From assembly GCA_023055425.1 (NCBI GenBank), contig JALGPY010000002.1, forward strand, positions 117,502,088-117,566,087: DNA of 64,000 nt, given 5' to 3'. This DNA is from Linanthus parryae (taxonomy: Eukaryota; Streptophyta; Magnoliopsida; Ericales; Polemoniaceae). Below are positions 35,445-46,846 of this stretch, in pieces (the stretch's first letter is position 1; each line of letters opens with the position of its first letter). Both the position numbers and the translations under genes were made by a program. The notes beneath the pieces were generated by a model. That model saw only the letters and a program-made list of their open reading frames with translations, was not told the origin of the DNA and ran no database searches.

Positions 35445-35456
35445 TGGTATCAGAGC
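35445..35456 (+). other. Element 4 primer-binding site
   Basis: TGGTATCAGAGC lies two bases after the LTR. It is complementary to the initiator tRNA-Met 3' end over 12 bases; this shorter match is usual for SIRE-type elements. Confidence 0.85.
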
Positions 35457-35491
35457 TTGTAACACTCTATAGATTTAACCATTTGGTGATC

Positions 35492-37353
35492 ATGAGTACT
35501 GCAGGTGATGGTGGTTTCTCACAGGGAAGAGCTGCTAACAGACCTCCTCTATTTTGTGGAGATAATTTTGCTCACTGGAAAGCCCTAATGAAAATGTTCA
35601 TCATTGATTAAGACATAGAGCTATGGACCATTATTCAGAATGGACCTCACACCTTCTACACAGAGAAAGATGGTATTAAAACTCTCAAATCTGAAGATTC
35701 TCTTTCCTTATCTGAATTAGAACGATTCTCTAAGAATTACAAATGTATTAACATCTTATATTGTGCTTTGAGTACAAACGAATTCAATAAGATTTGAGGC
35801 TGTAAGACTGCCAAGGAGATCTGGGATAAGCTTGTGGTGACATTTGAAGGAAGTAGCCAAGTCAAGCAAACCAAGATCAACATCTATCTCAGGAAATATG
35901 AGCTATTCAAGATGAATGCAGATGAGTCAATCAGTGAAATGTTCAAAAGGTTCACAGACATAGTCAATAACCTTGATTCACCTAGAAAGCATATTTCCAA
36001 TGAATAAAAGGTGGGAAAGATTATGAGAAGTCTACCAAAGGAAAAATGGGAATCAAAGAATACTTCAATTGAGGAAGCTCAAGATCTCTCATCATTACAA
36101 CTTGATGACCTACAAGGGAAGCTCCTGACACATGAAATATCCATGAATGAAGCAGATGGAGAGCTACCAGAAGGTTTCAAGAACATAGCACTCAAGGCCA
36201 AAGAGAATGAGAAAATTCAAAGCCTTGAAACTGAGGATGATGATGAAGATCCACTTGCTTTGACTTCCAAAGCCTTGACCAAAATCCTCAGGATGAAGAA
36301 AAACCTTGGAAACAAAGACTTCAACAGAGAGAGACACAAATCATCCAGCAGCAAGGACTACAAAGGTAAGTCTTCTTCACAAAGTAAATCAAAAGTCAAA
36401 AGCTGCTTTGAGTGTGGTGATGCAGGACACTTGATAAAAGATTGTCCACACAATAAAAGCAAGAACTTTCAGAAGAGAGACCATGAAAGGAGAAAGAAAG
36501 CTATGATAGCTCCATGGAGTGATTCAGATACTTTAAGTGATTCTGAATCTGAAGAAGAACATGCCAACCTATGCTTCATGGCTAAGCATGATGAAAGTTC
36601 TGAAAAGAAAATTGAGGTAATGGTAACCTGTTTGATTTCAAAACCAAAAGAAGCTCTCTCAGATTATCTTAGAACAATGCTTTTAATTGAAGAGGATTAT
36701 CTTAAAGAGATTAGAGTTTTGACAGAAAAAGTTCATGAGCAAGCAAAAGAGAATTTACAACTTGTTTTTCTGAATCAGAATCTTGAAATCTCTCAGAAGA
36801 AAACTGAAAGTGATTTCAAGGCCTTGAAAACCAGTTTCAAAGTCTTGAAAACACAAGTCAAGGAAGTAGTCACTGAGAACTCATTACTGAGTGATAGCCT
36901 TGTTAATCTGAGACATCAAGTTGATGAATTAGATAAACAAAAGACTAATCTTACTGAGAAACTTCAAGAATCTGAATTAGTCAAAGTCAAGCTTGCAGGC
37001 TCATAACACAAGTTGAACTTTATTCTTGGAGAAAGTTCAAAGTCTGTTCACAAAACTGGTATTGGATACAATCCAAATTTCCCCAAAAAGAACAATACCA
37101 GATTTGTGAAAGTTGTAAACAAAATTTCTCCTAAGTGTTATTTTTGCAACAAAATTGTTCATGTTAAGATGACTTGTCCTTTCAGAAGAAGAGACCCTCA
37201 CATAATGAGGAACACCTTCCCATTTCAACTCAAAGGACAAGTAAGACAGATTTGGGTTCCTAAAGGGGTCAGACCACCCAACATGGTTGATCCTGACTAT
37301 GAGTCCAAATTCCACACTTGGTCTAACAACTGGGTAAGGCAGTGATTGGTGTT
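35492..37353 (+). pseudogene. Element 4 gag pseudogene
   Basis: ATG 35492 (MSTAGDGGFSQGRAANRPPL then FCGDNFAHWKALMKMFI). Stops at 35609, 35795 and 36005 break the first third; from 36011 a 331-codon frame is open. It contains a classic CCHC zinc knuckle, CFECGDAGHLIKDC, then an acidic serine stretch (SDSDTLSDSESEEE) and a long heptad-rich region from about 36700 to 36990 (LRHQVDELDKQKTNLTEKL), a likely coiled coil for capsid assembly. A second, defective knuckle (CYFCNKIVHVKMTC) follows at 37137. Two palindrome copies lie inside the coding region (36813-36856). Long for a copia Gag, as in the SIRE group. Confidence 0.85.
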
Positions 37354-37869
37354 TGTAGGTTGTCACCAATGTCAAAGAACAGGAGTGGTTTATGGACAGT
37401 GGTTGCTCAAGACACATGAGTGGAAAGAGATCTATATTCTCAGAATTGAAAGAGGAATCTGAAGGTTCAATTACACTTGGTGACAAAGGAAAATGAAACA
37501 TTCTTGGTATTGGTAAATTTGGTACAGATTATGAAGAAGACCCCCTATGAAATTTTCAAAGGGAGGAAGCCAAACATTTCATACTTCAAACCATTTGGTT
37601 GCACATGTTTTGTCCACAACAATTGTAAGGATAACTTGGCTATGTTTGATGCAAGAAGTGATGAAGGTATCTTTCTTGGTTACTCTCTCACTAGCAAAGC
37701 TTATAGAGTTTATAATAAAAGAAACAAGCTGGTTCAAGAAAGTATTCATGTTATTTTTTATGAAAGCTTTGATGGTTCTTTGAGTGAAAGTTTTGCAGAC
37801 TTGAATCTGAACAAGCATGAATCAGAAGAGGAAGCTGAGAACTCACTTCGTTTCAAGAAAGGTTCATAA
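37354..37869 (+). pseudogene. Element 4 protease and integrase remnant with core deletion
   Basis: The protease active site is readable as EWFMDSGCSRHMSG (about 37380-37425), catalytic Asp at 37395. After ITLGDKGK and a stop, sequence jumps near 37520 to KKTPYEIFKGRKPNISYFKP, the integrase C-terminal region. The pre-integrase finger and DDE core, normally over 300 codons, are absent. The downstream part (FGCTCFVHNNCKDN, GIFLGYSLTSKAYRVYNKR) is intact to the stop at 37867. Confidence 0.88.
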
Positions 37870-37902
37870 GGAAACATAAGCCATTTTCAAGACCTTGAAA
37901 AT

Positions 37903-39623
37903 ATGTCTCAAGGCCTTGAAAATAGAGATCAAAGCCTTGACAAGAATGATCAGAAAGATATGAGTGATCAGGCTACTACTTCAAGACCAGAGAAGCAAAA
38001 TGGAAAGCCTGAAGCCTGGTCTCCAAGAAATAGATTCAAATATCTTTCATCTCATCCAGCTGACAACATCATCTCTGATCCAACCACTGAACCCAAAACT
38101 GTGAAGGAAGCATTACAAGAAGCAGACAGGATTGTAGCTATTCAAAGTGAACTCAATGAGTTTGAAAGAAATAAGGTGTGGAACCTAGTTCCCCCACCAA
38201 CAATCCAGTCTGTCATTGGTACCAGATGGGTGTTCATAAACAAACTAGATGAAAATGGAAAATTGATCAGAAAAAAAGCAAGGTTAGTTGGTCAAGGTTA
38301 CAACCAAGAAGAAGGTATTGATTATGAGGAAACTTTTGCTCCTGTTTCCAGTTTAGAAGCTATTAGAATTTTACTTTCTTTTGCATCTTACAAGAAAATG
38401 AAACTATTTCAAATGGATGTGAAGTGTGCATTTTTGAATGGTTACTTGCAAGAGGAAGTTTATGTTGCACAACCTCCTGGTTTTGAAAGTGATAAGTTTC
38501 CAGACCATGTTTATAAACTTGGCAAAGCTCTTTATGGTTTGAAAAAGCTCCAAGAGCTTGGTATGACGGATTGCCAAAGTTTTTGCTTGAAAATCATTTC
38601 AAAAGAGGATTGGTATACAAGACCCTTTTCATAAAGACTCATGAGAAAAAATTACTTGTAGTTCAGATTTATGTTGATGATATTTTATTTGGAGCTACTA
38701 ATGATCTATTATGCAAAGAATTCTCAAGTCTTATGAGAAGAGAATTTGAAATGAGCATGATGGGAGAGTTCAACTTATTCCTTGGACTTCAAATACATCA
38801 GTTGAAGAAGGGAATCTTTCTACATCAAAGCAAGTACACTAGGGACTTGTTGAACAAGTACAATATGTCTCAATCCAAAGAAATCAAGACTCCTATGAGT
38901 TCTACACTGCCCTTAGATAAGGATGAATCTGGTAAGAGTGTCAATGTGAAAGAGTATAGAGGTATGATTGGATCATTATTTTATCTTACTGCTAGTTGAC
39001 CAGATATCATGTTCAGTGTATGTATGTGTGCAAGATTTTAAGCTGATCCAAAGGAATCACACTTAAGTGCTGTGAAGAGAATATTCAGATATCTCAATGG
39101 TACCAAAGACTTAGGGATTTGGTATCCAAGACATTATAACTTCTCTTTGCATGGATTTTCAGATGCTGATTTTGCAGGTTACAAAGTTGATAGGAAAAGC
39201 ACTTCAGGAACTTGCCAATTCATTGGATCCTCCTTGATCAGCTGGCACTCCAAGAAAAAAAACTCAGTTGCTTTATCAATAGCTGAAGCAGAATATATAT
39301 CGGCTGGAGCATGTTGTTCACAAGTGTTATGGATTGCACAACAGTTGAGGGATTTTGGATTTTATTTCAGAATTATACCAATCAAATGTGACAACACTAG
39401 TGCAATATCAATTACAAAGAATCCAGTTCAGCATTCAAGAACCAAGCATATTGATGTCAGACACCATTTCATCAGAGGTCATGCTGAGAAAGGTAATATT
39501 GTTCTTGATTTTTTTTCCACTAACATGCAACTTGCAGATATCTTCACTAAACCATTTCCAGATGAAAGATTTTCAGCTCTAAGGCTGGAATTAGGCATGC
39601 TAAATAAATATGCATCGGTTTAG
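37903..39623 (+). pseudogene. Element 4 reverse transcriptase and RNase H
   Basis: Starts in the interdomain linker. RT motifs: [44 protein letters not shown] and [21 protein letters not shown] frameshift near 38560 ([12 protein letters not shown]) moves the frame; then VQIYVDDILFGATNDL keeps YVDD. One stop (TGA 38997) and one TAA (about 39040) interrupt the connection. RNase H is open to 39623: FSDADFAGYKVDRKSTSGTC, ALSIAEAEYISAGACC, and TKHIDVRHHFIR near its end. Four lesions in all; otherwise well kept, suggesting a younger copy than Elements 1 and 3. Confidence 0.9.
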
Positions 39624-39630
39624 GGGGAGT
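39619..39630 (+). other. Element 4 polypurine tract after pol
   Basis: TTTAGGGGGAGT follows the RNase H stop. In elements with only gag and pol the 3' LTR would start here; instead a spacer and an extra ORF follow, as in SIRE-type elements that carry repeated purine tracts. Confidence 0.6.
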
Positions 39631-40118
39631 ACAAGGTAAGGAAGGTAAGTTATTATGTCCTTCAAAGATTTGAACTGATTTTCAAATCCTTGAAAATCCT
39701 TTCAAAGCTTTGATTTTACTTGTTTCAGTATAGCAGCGTTTCAAGACCTTGATTTTACTTGTTTCAGTATAGCAGCGGTTCAAGACCTTGAAACTATTTT
39801 CAAAGCCTTGAAAATAATTCTGATAACTGGTTAGTGAATAATTCTTGGATCATTCAGTATTGGGTGCTATCTTTGTAGATATTTGCTTAATATTGCCCCT
39901 ACCTTTTTCAAAATTCTTTTTCAGCTAAATATAGTATTAAATTATTTATTTCCAACGGCTTCAAAGATTTGAATCTTCTCTGATCATCACAAGTCTTTTG
40001 AGATCAGAGAGATATTGCAGTTTCCTTTTTAAACTCAAACTCTTTCAGTATTTATCTTCTTCTCTTATCCTTCTCTCTGTATCAATCCTACCTCTCTCTA
40101 CTCTTCTCCAAAACCCTA
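39631..40118 (+). other. Element 4 spacer between pol and extra ORF
   Basis: Non-coding. It holds several palindrome copies and a tandem duplication of TTGATTTTACTTGTTTCAGT ATAGCAGCG (about 39711-39778). The last part, a C/T-rich leader ending CCAAAACCCTAATG, is shared with Element 6 and may be a transcript leader for the next ORF. Confidence 0.6.
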
Positions 40119-41303
40119 ATGAGCACTAGAATAGCCTCTGATAGAATCATGATGGCCGGAGGTTCAAAGCCTAGTGGAGAGAAGAAGAGAAAGACAGTTG
40201 AGGATGAAGTTCAAACAATCAGTGAGAACTCAAGCTCTAGGACTCCCAGTGCATAAGCTGTTGCAGAACTTCCTCTACCAAAGAAGAAGACTAAGAAGGA
40301 TGTGACACCATCTTCAGATAAGAAGAAGAAGAAGAAGAAAGAGAAGGTTGCTGCAGAAAAGCAACCAGAAACATAGATCTCAAGTCCCAAGAAATTGAAG
40401 AAAAAGAAGAAGGCCTCTCAAGCTGAAAAAGGAAAAGAAAATGTGACAGAGGAAGAACCAGTAGACAATGTGGAGAGAGCCTTGCAGATCTACTCAAATA
40501 ACTCTTCTCCTGATGAATCTTGGTTCATCGCAAATACTTCCAAAGGTCAGTGGTTGGATGGTTTTGCTTCTAGGCCTATTGCTTTCTGTAGTTTGATCAG
40601 TATGCCTATGTTGCTTGGAATGAATCTGAATTGCATTACTATGTTAAAGAAAAGCTCTCTGTGGTTCATGCTAAACCCTCCTGAGCTAGCCTACCCAAGA
40701 ATTAATAGACTCTTCTATCTCAACATTAAGCAACTTAAGAGTTCTCCACACTTAGTAATCAAGAATAAAGTTGCTGGTGTTACTATGGAGTTAGATCATG
40801 CTGATTTTGCATCTTTCCTAGGCTGTAAGAGGTATGACACACAAAACCATCCTCCCAAAAGTGAAGTTTTGAAGTTAGCTAAAGAAGAGTTCTATCTACC
40901 AAACACCCCTTCCTCATCCAAACAGTTAACACACCCTGTTTTAAATGTTGAAGTCAAATTCTTATTCACTATCTTGATGAGATGTATCTTCCCAAGGGAA
41001 CATTCTAACTAGGTGATCACTGAGAGAGTAGTTTACATTATGTATCTGATCATGGATGGATATGAAATTGATCTTCAGAATTTTGTAGCGGAACACATGT
41101 TGTTTAGCCAGAAAGATCAGAGAAAGCATCATTTGCCTTATGCAAATTTGCTCACACTTTTCTTCCAGCACCTTAAGATCCCAACTAGTGGTGAGGAGAC
41201 TATCACTTATGGGTTTGGATTGCTTAATGAGAAAGGTTTTGAGAATATTGGAGTGGTGAAGACTAAGGAAAAAACTTGGAAGTTGTATTCAGACACTCAA
41301 TAA
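40119..41303 (+). pseudogene. Element 4 extra (env-position) ORF
   Basis: ATG 40119 (MSTRIASDRIMMAGGSKPSG). A lysine-rich N-terminus with stops at about 40254 and 40374 leads to a 205-codon globular part: WLDGFASRPIAFCSLISMPM, PRINRLFYLNIKQLKS, VAGVTMELDHADFASFLGCK, then LNVEVKFLFTILMRCIFPRE and, after a TAG at 41010, a stretch with DGYEIDLQNFVAEHMLFSQK. It ends at LYSDTQ where homology to Element 6 stops. The globular part looks like the plant transposon-associated domain often called Transposase_32/PF20167; this is from memory. The position after pol is where SIRE elements carry an env-like gene, but I see no signal peptide or membrane anchor. Function unknown. Confidence 0.7.
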
Positions 41304-41310
41304 TTAGACA

Positions 41311-42268
41311 TGTTATGAAATATGCTAAGAGGTGTGAGTGATGTAGATGTGATTTGTCCCTCCCAAATAACAGGAGTAAATATCCATGGTCACTCGATGA
41401 GTGTGACTTAGGAAAATGCATGGTCGTGCTCAAATGAATCAATATAAGATACTTATGTCATTTGTATGTCTAATTCTGCTCAGAGAATCGAGAAACTAAT
41501 CATTAGATAAATAAGGGTGACACTCAATGCCTTGTGTCTTAATTTGAATATATGGGCAACATACGACACAGTAACATTGGTCATAGAGGTTAGTCGAATC
41601 AATGACATTCCTATAGCTTAGGTAGCATTGATGTATTACTAGATACCGCCTAATGTTTGAAATTGTTACCGGAAATGTAATTAGGAACCTACAGGGTCAC
41701 ACACAAGAATGGTTCAAACTGGAATTAAATGCTCACTAGTTAGACTAAAGAGAAATTATGGATTTTGGACTTGAATCTTAACTAATCTTGACTGTTAGGA
41801 TAAAAGGGAAAGTTGAACTCTCTCATCCCTATAGATAGAACCCGAGACTGTGAGATTTCTCTACAAAGATTCACACGTAAGAGAGAAAGAGAGAAAAAGA
41901 TTTTTTCTCTCATAGGGTTTCGGCTACCACAGTGCCGCCCCCATCTAGCAGCCCATGACCAAGAGAGAAAAAAGTCTCTCTCTCCCAGTGTTTTGAAAGA
42001 AGCATTCCAGATCCATCCGATTTTGTGAGAAAAAAATCTTCCATCTTATTCCATCAGGCTAGCACTGGCGAAGAGGAAGTCCAGTGCAGATCCGTTCGAG
42101 TGGATACCGTAGAGGTGCCGCATCGGTTATGCGCTAGTTATCGTCACCAGTCAGTGCGACTGAAATCACTATCTAATCATCAGATTAGACTCATTCACAT
42201 GGTCCTTGGTGGGTTTTAGGCAAAGATTTTTATTATATCCGCAACGTTTGATTACCCAAAACCCAGCA
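41311..42268 (+). repeat. Truncated, diverged copia-family LTR
   Basis: Phrases such as GTGATTTGTCCCTCCCAAAT, GGAGTAAATATCCATGGTCA and AGGAACCTACAGGGTCACAC parallel the LTRs of Elements 1-5, but divergence is much larger. It ends CCCAAAACCCAGCA at 42268. The first third is missing. No primer site follows, so it is a truncated solo-type LTR. It lies between Element 4 and the LINE fragment. Confidence 0.75.
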
Positions 42269-43064
42269 TAATCTTTCTTGCAATCTTCTCAGTTGGGATG
42301 ACCAAAACTGACTGATCTCTTTTTACCAATGGTCGTCAGAAGTTCCAAATACTGCTTGTGATCGGGTGTCTCTTACACACCAAGAAGATGACATAAACCA
42401 CTGCGCTCAGCAACAGGGACATTAGATGAAAAAACAACAGAGGACTTAGATAATTTCATGTTTTGATCGGAGGCCGCTTCGTAGAGCTGCATGAGAGAGT
42501 GCAGGTAAGCAATTTCTTCATAAGAGGCTTTAATGAACACCATATTGTCGTCAAAAAATATATGAGAGATTATAGGTCCACCTCTATAAGCTAAGATTCC
42601 GGAAATCTTCTTCGCATGTACATCCTCTAAAAAATAGCGCAATAGAGAATCGCAAACAATGATGAAGAGATAGAGAGAGAGGAAATCCTTGACGTAATCC
42701 TCTATGTTGAGTAATTTTTCCCCTTGTCTCTCCATTAATTGCGAAGGGGAAGCAGGAGATACATTCGGGGATGAGGTGGACCCACCGATTGCCGAATTCA
42801 ATTTTTTCCATAGCTGCTTCAAAGAAACTCCATTCAACCCTATCATAAGCTTTTTCCCTGGCCAATTTAACTGTCAGTTACCCGTCTTGCCTTTCTTCCT
42901 CGTACGCATGGAATGAAGGATCTCAAAAGCAATCTGAATGTTACCCGTGATAAGTCTTCCAGGGACAAAAACACTCTGGAATTCCGAAATAATACCATCT
43001 AGCACTATCTTGAGTCTGTTTGCCATAGTCTCTGTAACTAGCTTGTAGATCACTGAGCACAAAA
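42269..43064 (-). pseudogene. L1-type LINE reverse transcriptase fragment, downstream part
   Basis: Minus strand. In order: CSVIYKLVTETMANRLKIVL, ISEFQSVFVPGRLITGNIQI, KAYDRVEWSFFEAAMEKI, HRGLRQGFPLS and ISHIFFDDNMVFIKASYEE, then QYLELLTTIGKKR. These match non-LTR RT blocks: NRLK-VL, QSAFVPGR, KAYDRVEW, GLRQGDP (D to F here), the FADD centre (FFDD here) and YLGLP. Frameshifts separate three reading frames. The fragment is cut at 42269 by the LTR fragment and at 43064 by Element 5; its upstream part lies at 51934-52085. Confidence 0.9.
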
Positions 43065-45243
43065 TGTTAGAAATAAGCCCTAGAGGCAATCTATTTCTTG
43101 TGACATTTGTATGGACTTACTATTCATTATGTTATCGATATGGAGATATGTTGACATGAATAAAGTCCTTAGAATATAAATGTTATATTCTTAAATATCC
43201 CTAGTCAATTATATGAAGGGAAAATTCGATGAGATTTGTCCCGGACCACGTGATTTATGCATATAATTAATCATAGGCATTCAAAAAAAAATTATTGTGG
43301 TAAGTTAGCTTGCGGAATAAACTTACCACAGTCCATCCGGGCTGGGACGACACAATCCCGAGACTTTGACCAGCCACTGACAAAGCTCTGTTATGAATCT
43401 GACACCAGGACCTAAGACATTGCGTCTGTCTCGTCGAGCTACACGATTTTCATATATGACTTGTCTTCATCCGACATCTATAGCTCCAGTTATGCTCCGA
43501 AAACCAAATTCTGATCATGCTGAAAATCAACTGCGGAGCAAAAACTTTGGCCGGAGATATCTGGAGTTCTACAACTCCGATCGACGCCCCGTTTTTTCTA
43601 GTATCTTCATTTTTCCGAGATATACAACTTTCTTGTTTTACCAAAAGAGATCCGAGATCGTTATCTAGGCCTAAAAACCCAAACACGGAATCTGGTATGT
43701 CCCGAAGCCTTCCGACGTATGATCCAAGCTTCGATCCAAGTTCAATGGTGATTGAACATGAAAAGCTCATGGATGCACAACTGGGATTTTCTCTCTTGTG
43801 TGGAAAAGATGTATGATCAATTATCATCACTTAAGAACTATGGTGAACTATTTATAGAGACATATTACTAACCCTAATATTAGGAATACCCATAATTGAC
43901 AAACAAGTACCTTGTAGGAAAACTTTACATAGCAAATCGCTCCCTACAAACTTTAGTGTAGCTTGTAATTAAGTCCTCATCATATGGTTTATAGTAATAC
44001 CCATCAACTATAAAATACCAAACATAATCTCAATTTACATTCCATACACTTGAGACTCAAAAACACTAGTGAATCACATGATCACGCTTATGTTGGACTA
44101 CGTCGGGGACCTCTGGAGAAAATAAATGAATCGACTCTGAATAATATATTTGAACTCATAATTCAACCCGAATTAAATTCAAAACTAATTATTAATTATA
44201 GTTTACTCCACCATAAAACTATAATTGCACTCCAACATTTATTCTCATCATTATGTATGAGCTCCTGTTATTAATATCAGATAACTCCCCACGTTAAGAT
44301 TACAGATACCAGTTAATGCTGATCTACTCTTACTGACAATTTCGATCTCATCAACATCTTATGTATTCCCTGATCTAAACCGCTCAACCCTTATTCGATA
44401 TGTCTGGTTACAAATAATTAGCTGGCCAGACTTAACATAACAAAACCTAGTGAGCTCCCAGGAGGGTACATATCGAATAATTACGTACCTGACCAGACTT
44501 GACATAACAATATGATATATTAGGCACAAGAGGTTTGTCGGGATCACTGACTATTTCTATTAGTTAGGTGGCATGGATGTGTTGCTAGACACCACTCCAT
44601 GTTAGTAATAAGTTACTACCAACTAAGTAGAAACCTATGGGGTCACACGTCAAATAGAGTGGAACTAGATTTGGGATTAATTAATATGATTAATTAATAA
44701 GAAGGATCACTGTGCAACACCTTGCAAACTTAGTAGGACTAATATGCAAGGAAGGGACTAATCCAAGTTCATGTAGAACTAGGAATGACCTTTATGTAGT
44801 TAACAAGGAGTTGTTGGACTATATAAAGGAGGCTCTAGCTTCCTTCCCACTAATGTTTTTAAACATAACACAAGAGAGTGGGAGAGATCAAAAGAGAGAG
44901 CAAGAACAAGCTAGAGGCCGCCGCCCTTAGCCCGACCGCCCCTTCCCGTCGGCTCAAAGAGAGGGCTGAACCCTCTCTTCTTCCTTTGGTTGCTTGATTG
45001 CTTCTTCCCTCTTCCTACGGTCCAAGCTAGCACTTGAGAAGGAAGAATCTAGATCTCACCTCTAGACGTGGATCAACCGTACAGACTAGGACAATATTCT
45101 TCGTGTGATCTCCCAAATCAAAAGGTACACAAATACTATGTCCCTTATCATGTTATGATGTCTCTTCCTGTGATCCTTGGTGGGCTTTGAGTAGGAATTA
45201 AATTTTTGTTATTCCGCTCCGTTACCTACGTCAAAACTCAACA
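43065..45243 (+). repeat. Element 5 5' LTR, chimeric and interrupted
   Basis: 43065-43216 (TGTTAGAAATAAGCCCTAGA onward) matches the start of this element's 3' LTR. 44509-45243 matches the 3' half of Element 2's LTR subtype and ends GTCAAAACTCAACA. The middle of the LTR is missing and a foreign block of about 1.29 kb sits in its place. A TATA box (CTATATAAAGG, about 44819) remains. Confidence 0.85.
43217..44508 (-). mobile_element. Foreign LTR-like block inside Element 5's 5' LTR
   Basis: Unrelated to the surrounding LTR. On the minus strand it has a TATA box (TCTATAAATAG, about 43847-43857) followed by a leader-like stretch, as in an LTR. Phrases such as CTATAGCTCCAGTTATGCTCC occur in gypsy-type LTRs. 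An inverted repeat (TTGTGGTAAGTT / AACTTACCACA, 43300-43350) is near its left end, and a direct repeat CCAGACTTRACATAACA near its right end. No coding region. Identity tentative. Confidence 0.45.
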
Positions 45244-45244
45244 G

Positions 45245-45258
45245 TGGTATCAGAGCCA
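45245..45258 (+). other. Element 5 primer-binding site
   Basis: TGGTATCAGAGCCA, identical to Element 1, complementary to initiator tRNA-Met. Confidence 0.92.
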
Positions 45259-46846
45259 CATGTTGTAGTGCATAACATGATTTTATGTGTTACGATTTCA
45301 GTTTGTACACCGTATTGTTTATTACGCGAAAACTGAAATTAATTGGCATAATAGATGCAAATTTGAATATTGATTCAACATAAACAAGATCTAATTTAAC
45401 ATTGGATGTTAGAATTGGTGAGTTTAATCACATAGGATGTGAATTATTGGGTTCTTGAAAAATTAGGGTTCATGGGCACATAGTTGCGAATGAGTTTTCA
45501 ATTATGGAAACAATTTTATGGAAACATCCATAAAGGAAACAACCAAGCTTGGGAAACAAGGAAGAAGGGAAGGAGACTAGGGGCGAAACCCTATCCGTCC
45601 GCCCCTTTCCTTGCGCGCTAAGCAAGGCGCGGGTCACTAGGGCGTCTGGCATTGGGCCGGGCCGAGTAGCGGGCGGCGGTCCTGCTAGGGGTCCGGGCCT
45701 TGATGGCTTAGACCCCTTGGACCGTTGTAACCCTAATTATCCAATTCAATTAAAATTAAACAAGCGTGTTGAGAAAAATTTATTTTAACTGTATTATGTG
45801 CTTTGTTCCATGGTGGATGGATATGGCCTAGGTTGTGGATGTTTATTGCTTTGTGGTTTGGTTTACGGCCTGCGAGATGATCAAATTAATGTAATAATTA
45901 ATTAGGTTTTACGGTCTGCGAGTCGTCTTTTCTCCTCGACATGTGAGGCTTTTGTTATTTATTTATTCTAGATGTTAGGATAGAATTAGAAATATATTGA
46001 TGATACCCAAGAGCATGGAGAAGAAGACCGGAGAACCAAAGAATCCAAAAGACGAAGAAGACACCCCCTAGGCGCGCGGCTATGGTGGAGCACATGGAGA
46101 TTGGATATTATCATTGGCTTGATAATATCTTAGTCTAGGGGCCATATCATGCCACGTTTTTTATTATTTATGACTTGTTATTTATTTTTGTGTGTAGGGC
46201 GATACTAGCAAAACATTAACAAGATAATAATAAACAAGGATGGTCTTTTATTGTGGATTGCCCAATCCAAATAAGTAGATCATGTTGATTGGATCAACCA
46301 AACAAATTAAGAAAATTAAATCCCTCAATTAAATATTGTGTTTTGTTTTCTCTTGCCAAAACACCCTTCATGATCAGGGTTCATTAAAATTCGGGCTTGC
46401 CAAAGCAAGGCGATTTTAACTTACGATGATGTGTTGCGAACGACACAAGCTAGTGATGTGTGTATGTTGAAGAAAGAGGTTGGAGGCAACTGGGTAAGAG
46501 TTAATAGGATTGATGAACCTAGAGGCATGACAATTAGCCGTTACCCAAGGGATAAAGAATAAAAGGTTATTCACCTAATTGGACCAAGATTTGCATGGGA
46601 TGCAATTGGAATGGTTCCTACCTAAACAACCTATTCTTGGGTGGCTTGCCAAAGCAAGCTCAAGAAGAAGTGAAAAAGGGATCTTGGACCTACTAGAAAA
46701 TATAATGACATTTTCCGCATTAATGGTGAGGGCTTTTAATCCGAGAAAAATAGTGGGAGCTATATTTGATTATCTAGCCATTGTTGAATATAGTTAAATT
46801 GTTCAAAATACTAAAATTGCACATTTCTCGTTTTGTAAAATTCCAA
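45259..46846 (+). other. Element 5 untranslated leader
   Basis: Non-coding, same order of landmarks as Element 2's leader in reverse complement: GC-rich patch (45550-45720), paired TACGGCCTGCGAG motifs (45867-45925), and GGGCTTGCCAAAGCAAGGCG (46392). Confidence 0.75.

Larger units (their letters stand above)
34196..41310 (+). mobile_element. Element 4: SIRE-type Ty1/copia element with extra ORF, 3' truncated
   Basis: 5' LTR 34196-35442, primer-binding site, long gag, protease remnant, RT-RNase H, a polypurine tract, a spacer and a further ORF. The large Gag with a coiled coil, the DSGCSRHM protease motif and a post-pol ORF fit the SIRE/Sirevirus group. The integrase catalytic core is deleted and the 3' LTR is missing; homology ends near 41310 at an unrelated LTR fragment. 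Palindromes of the TTTCAAGGCCTTGAAA type occur throughout. Confidence 0.88.

Noticed and set aside
40119..41303. Calling the extra ORF a true envelope gene
   Set aside because: No signal peptide, membrane anchor or cleavage site is visible; only its position is env-like.
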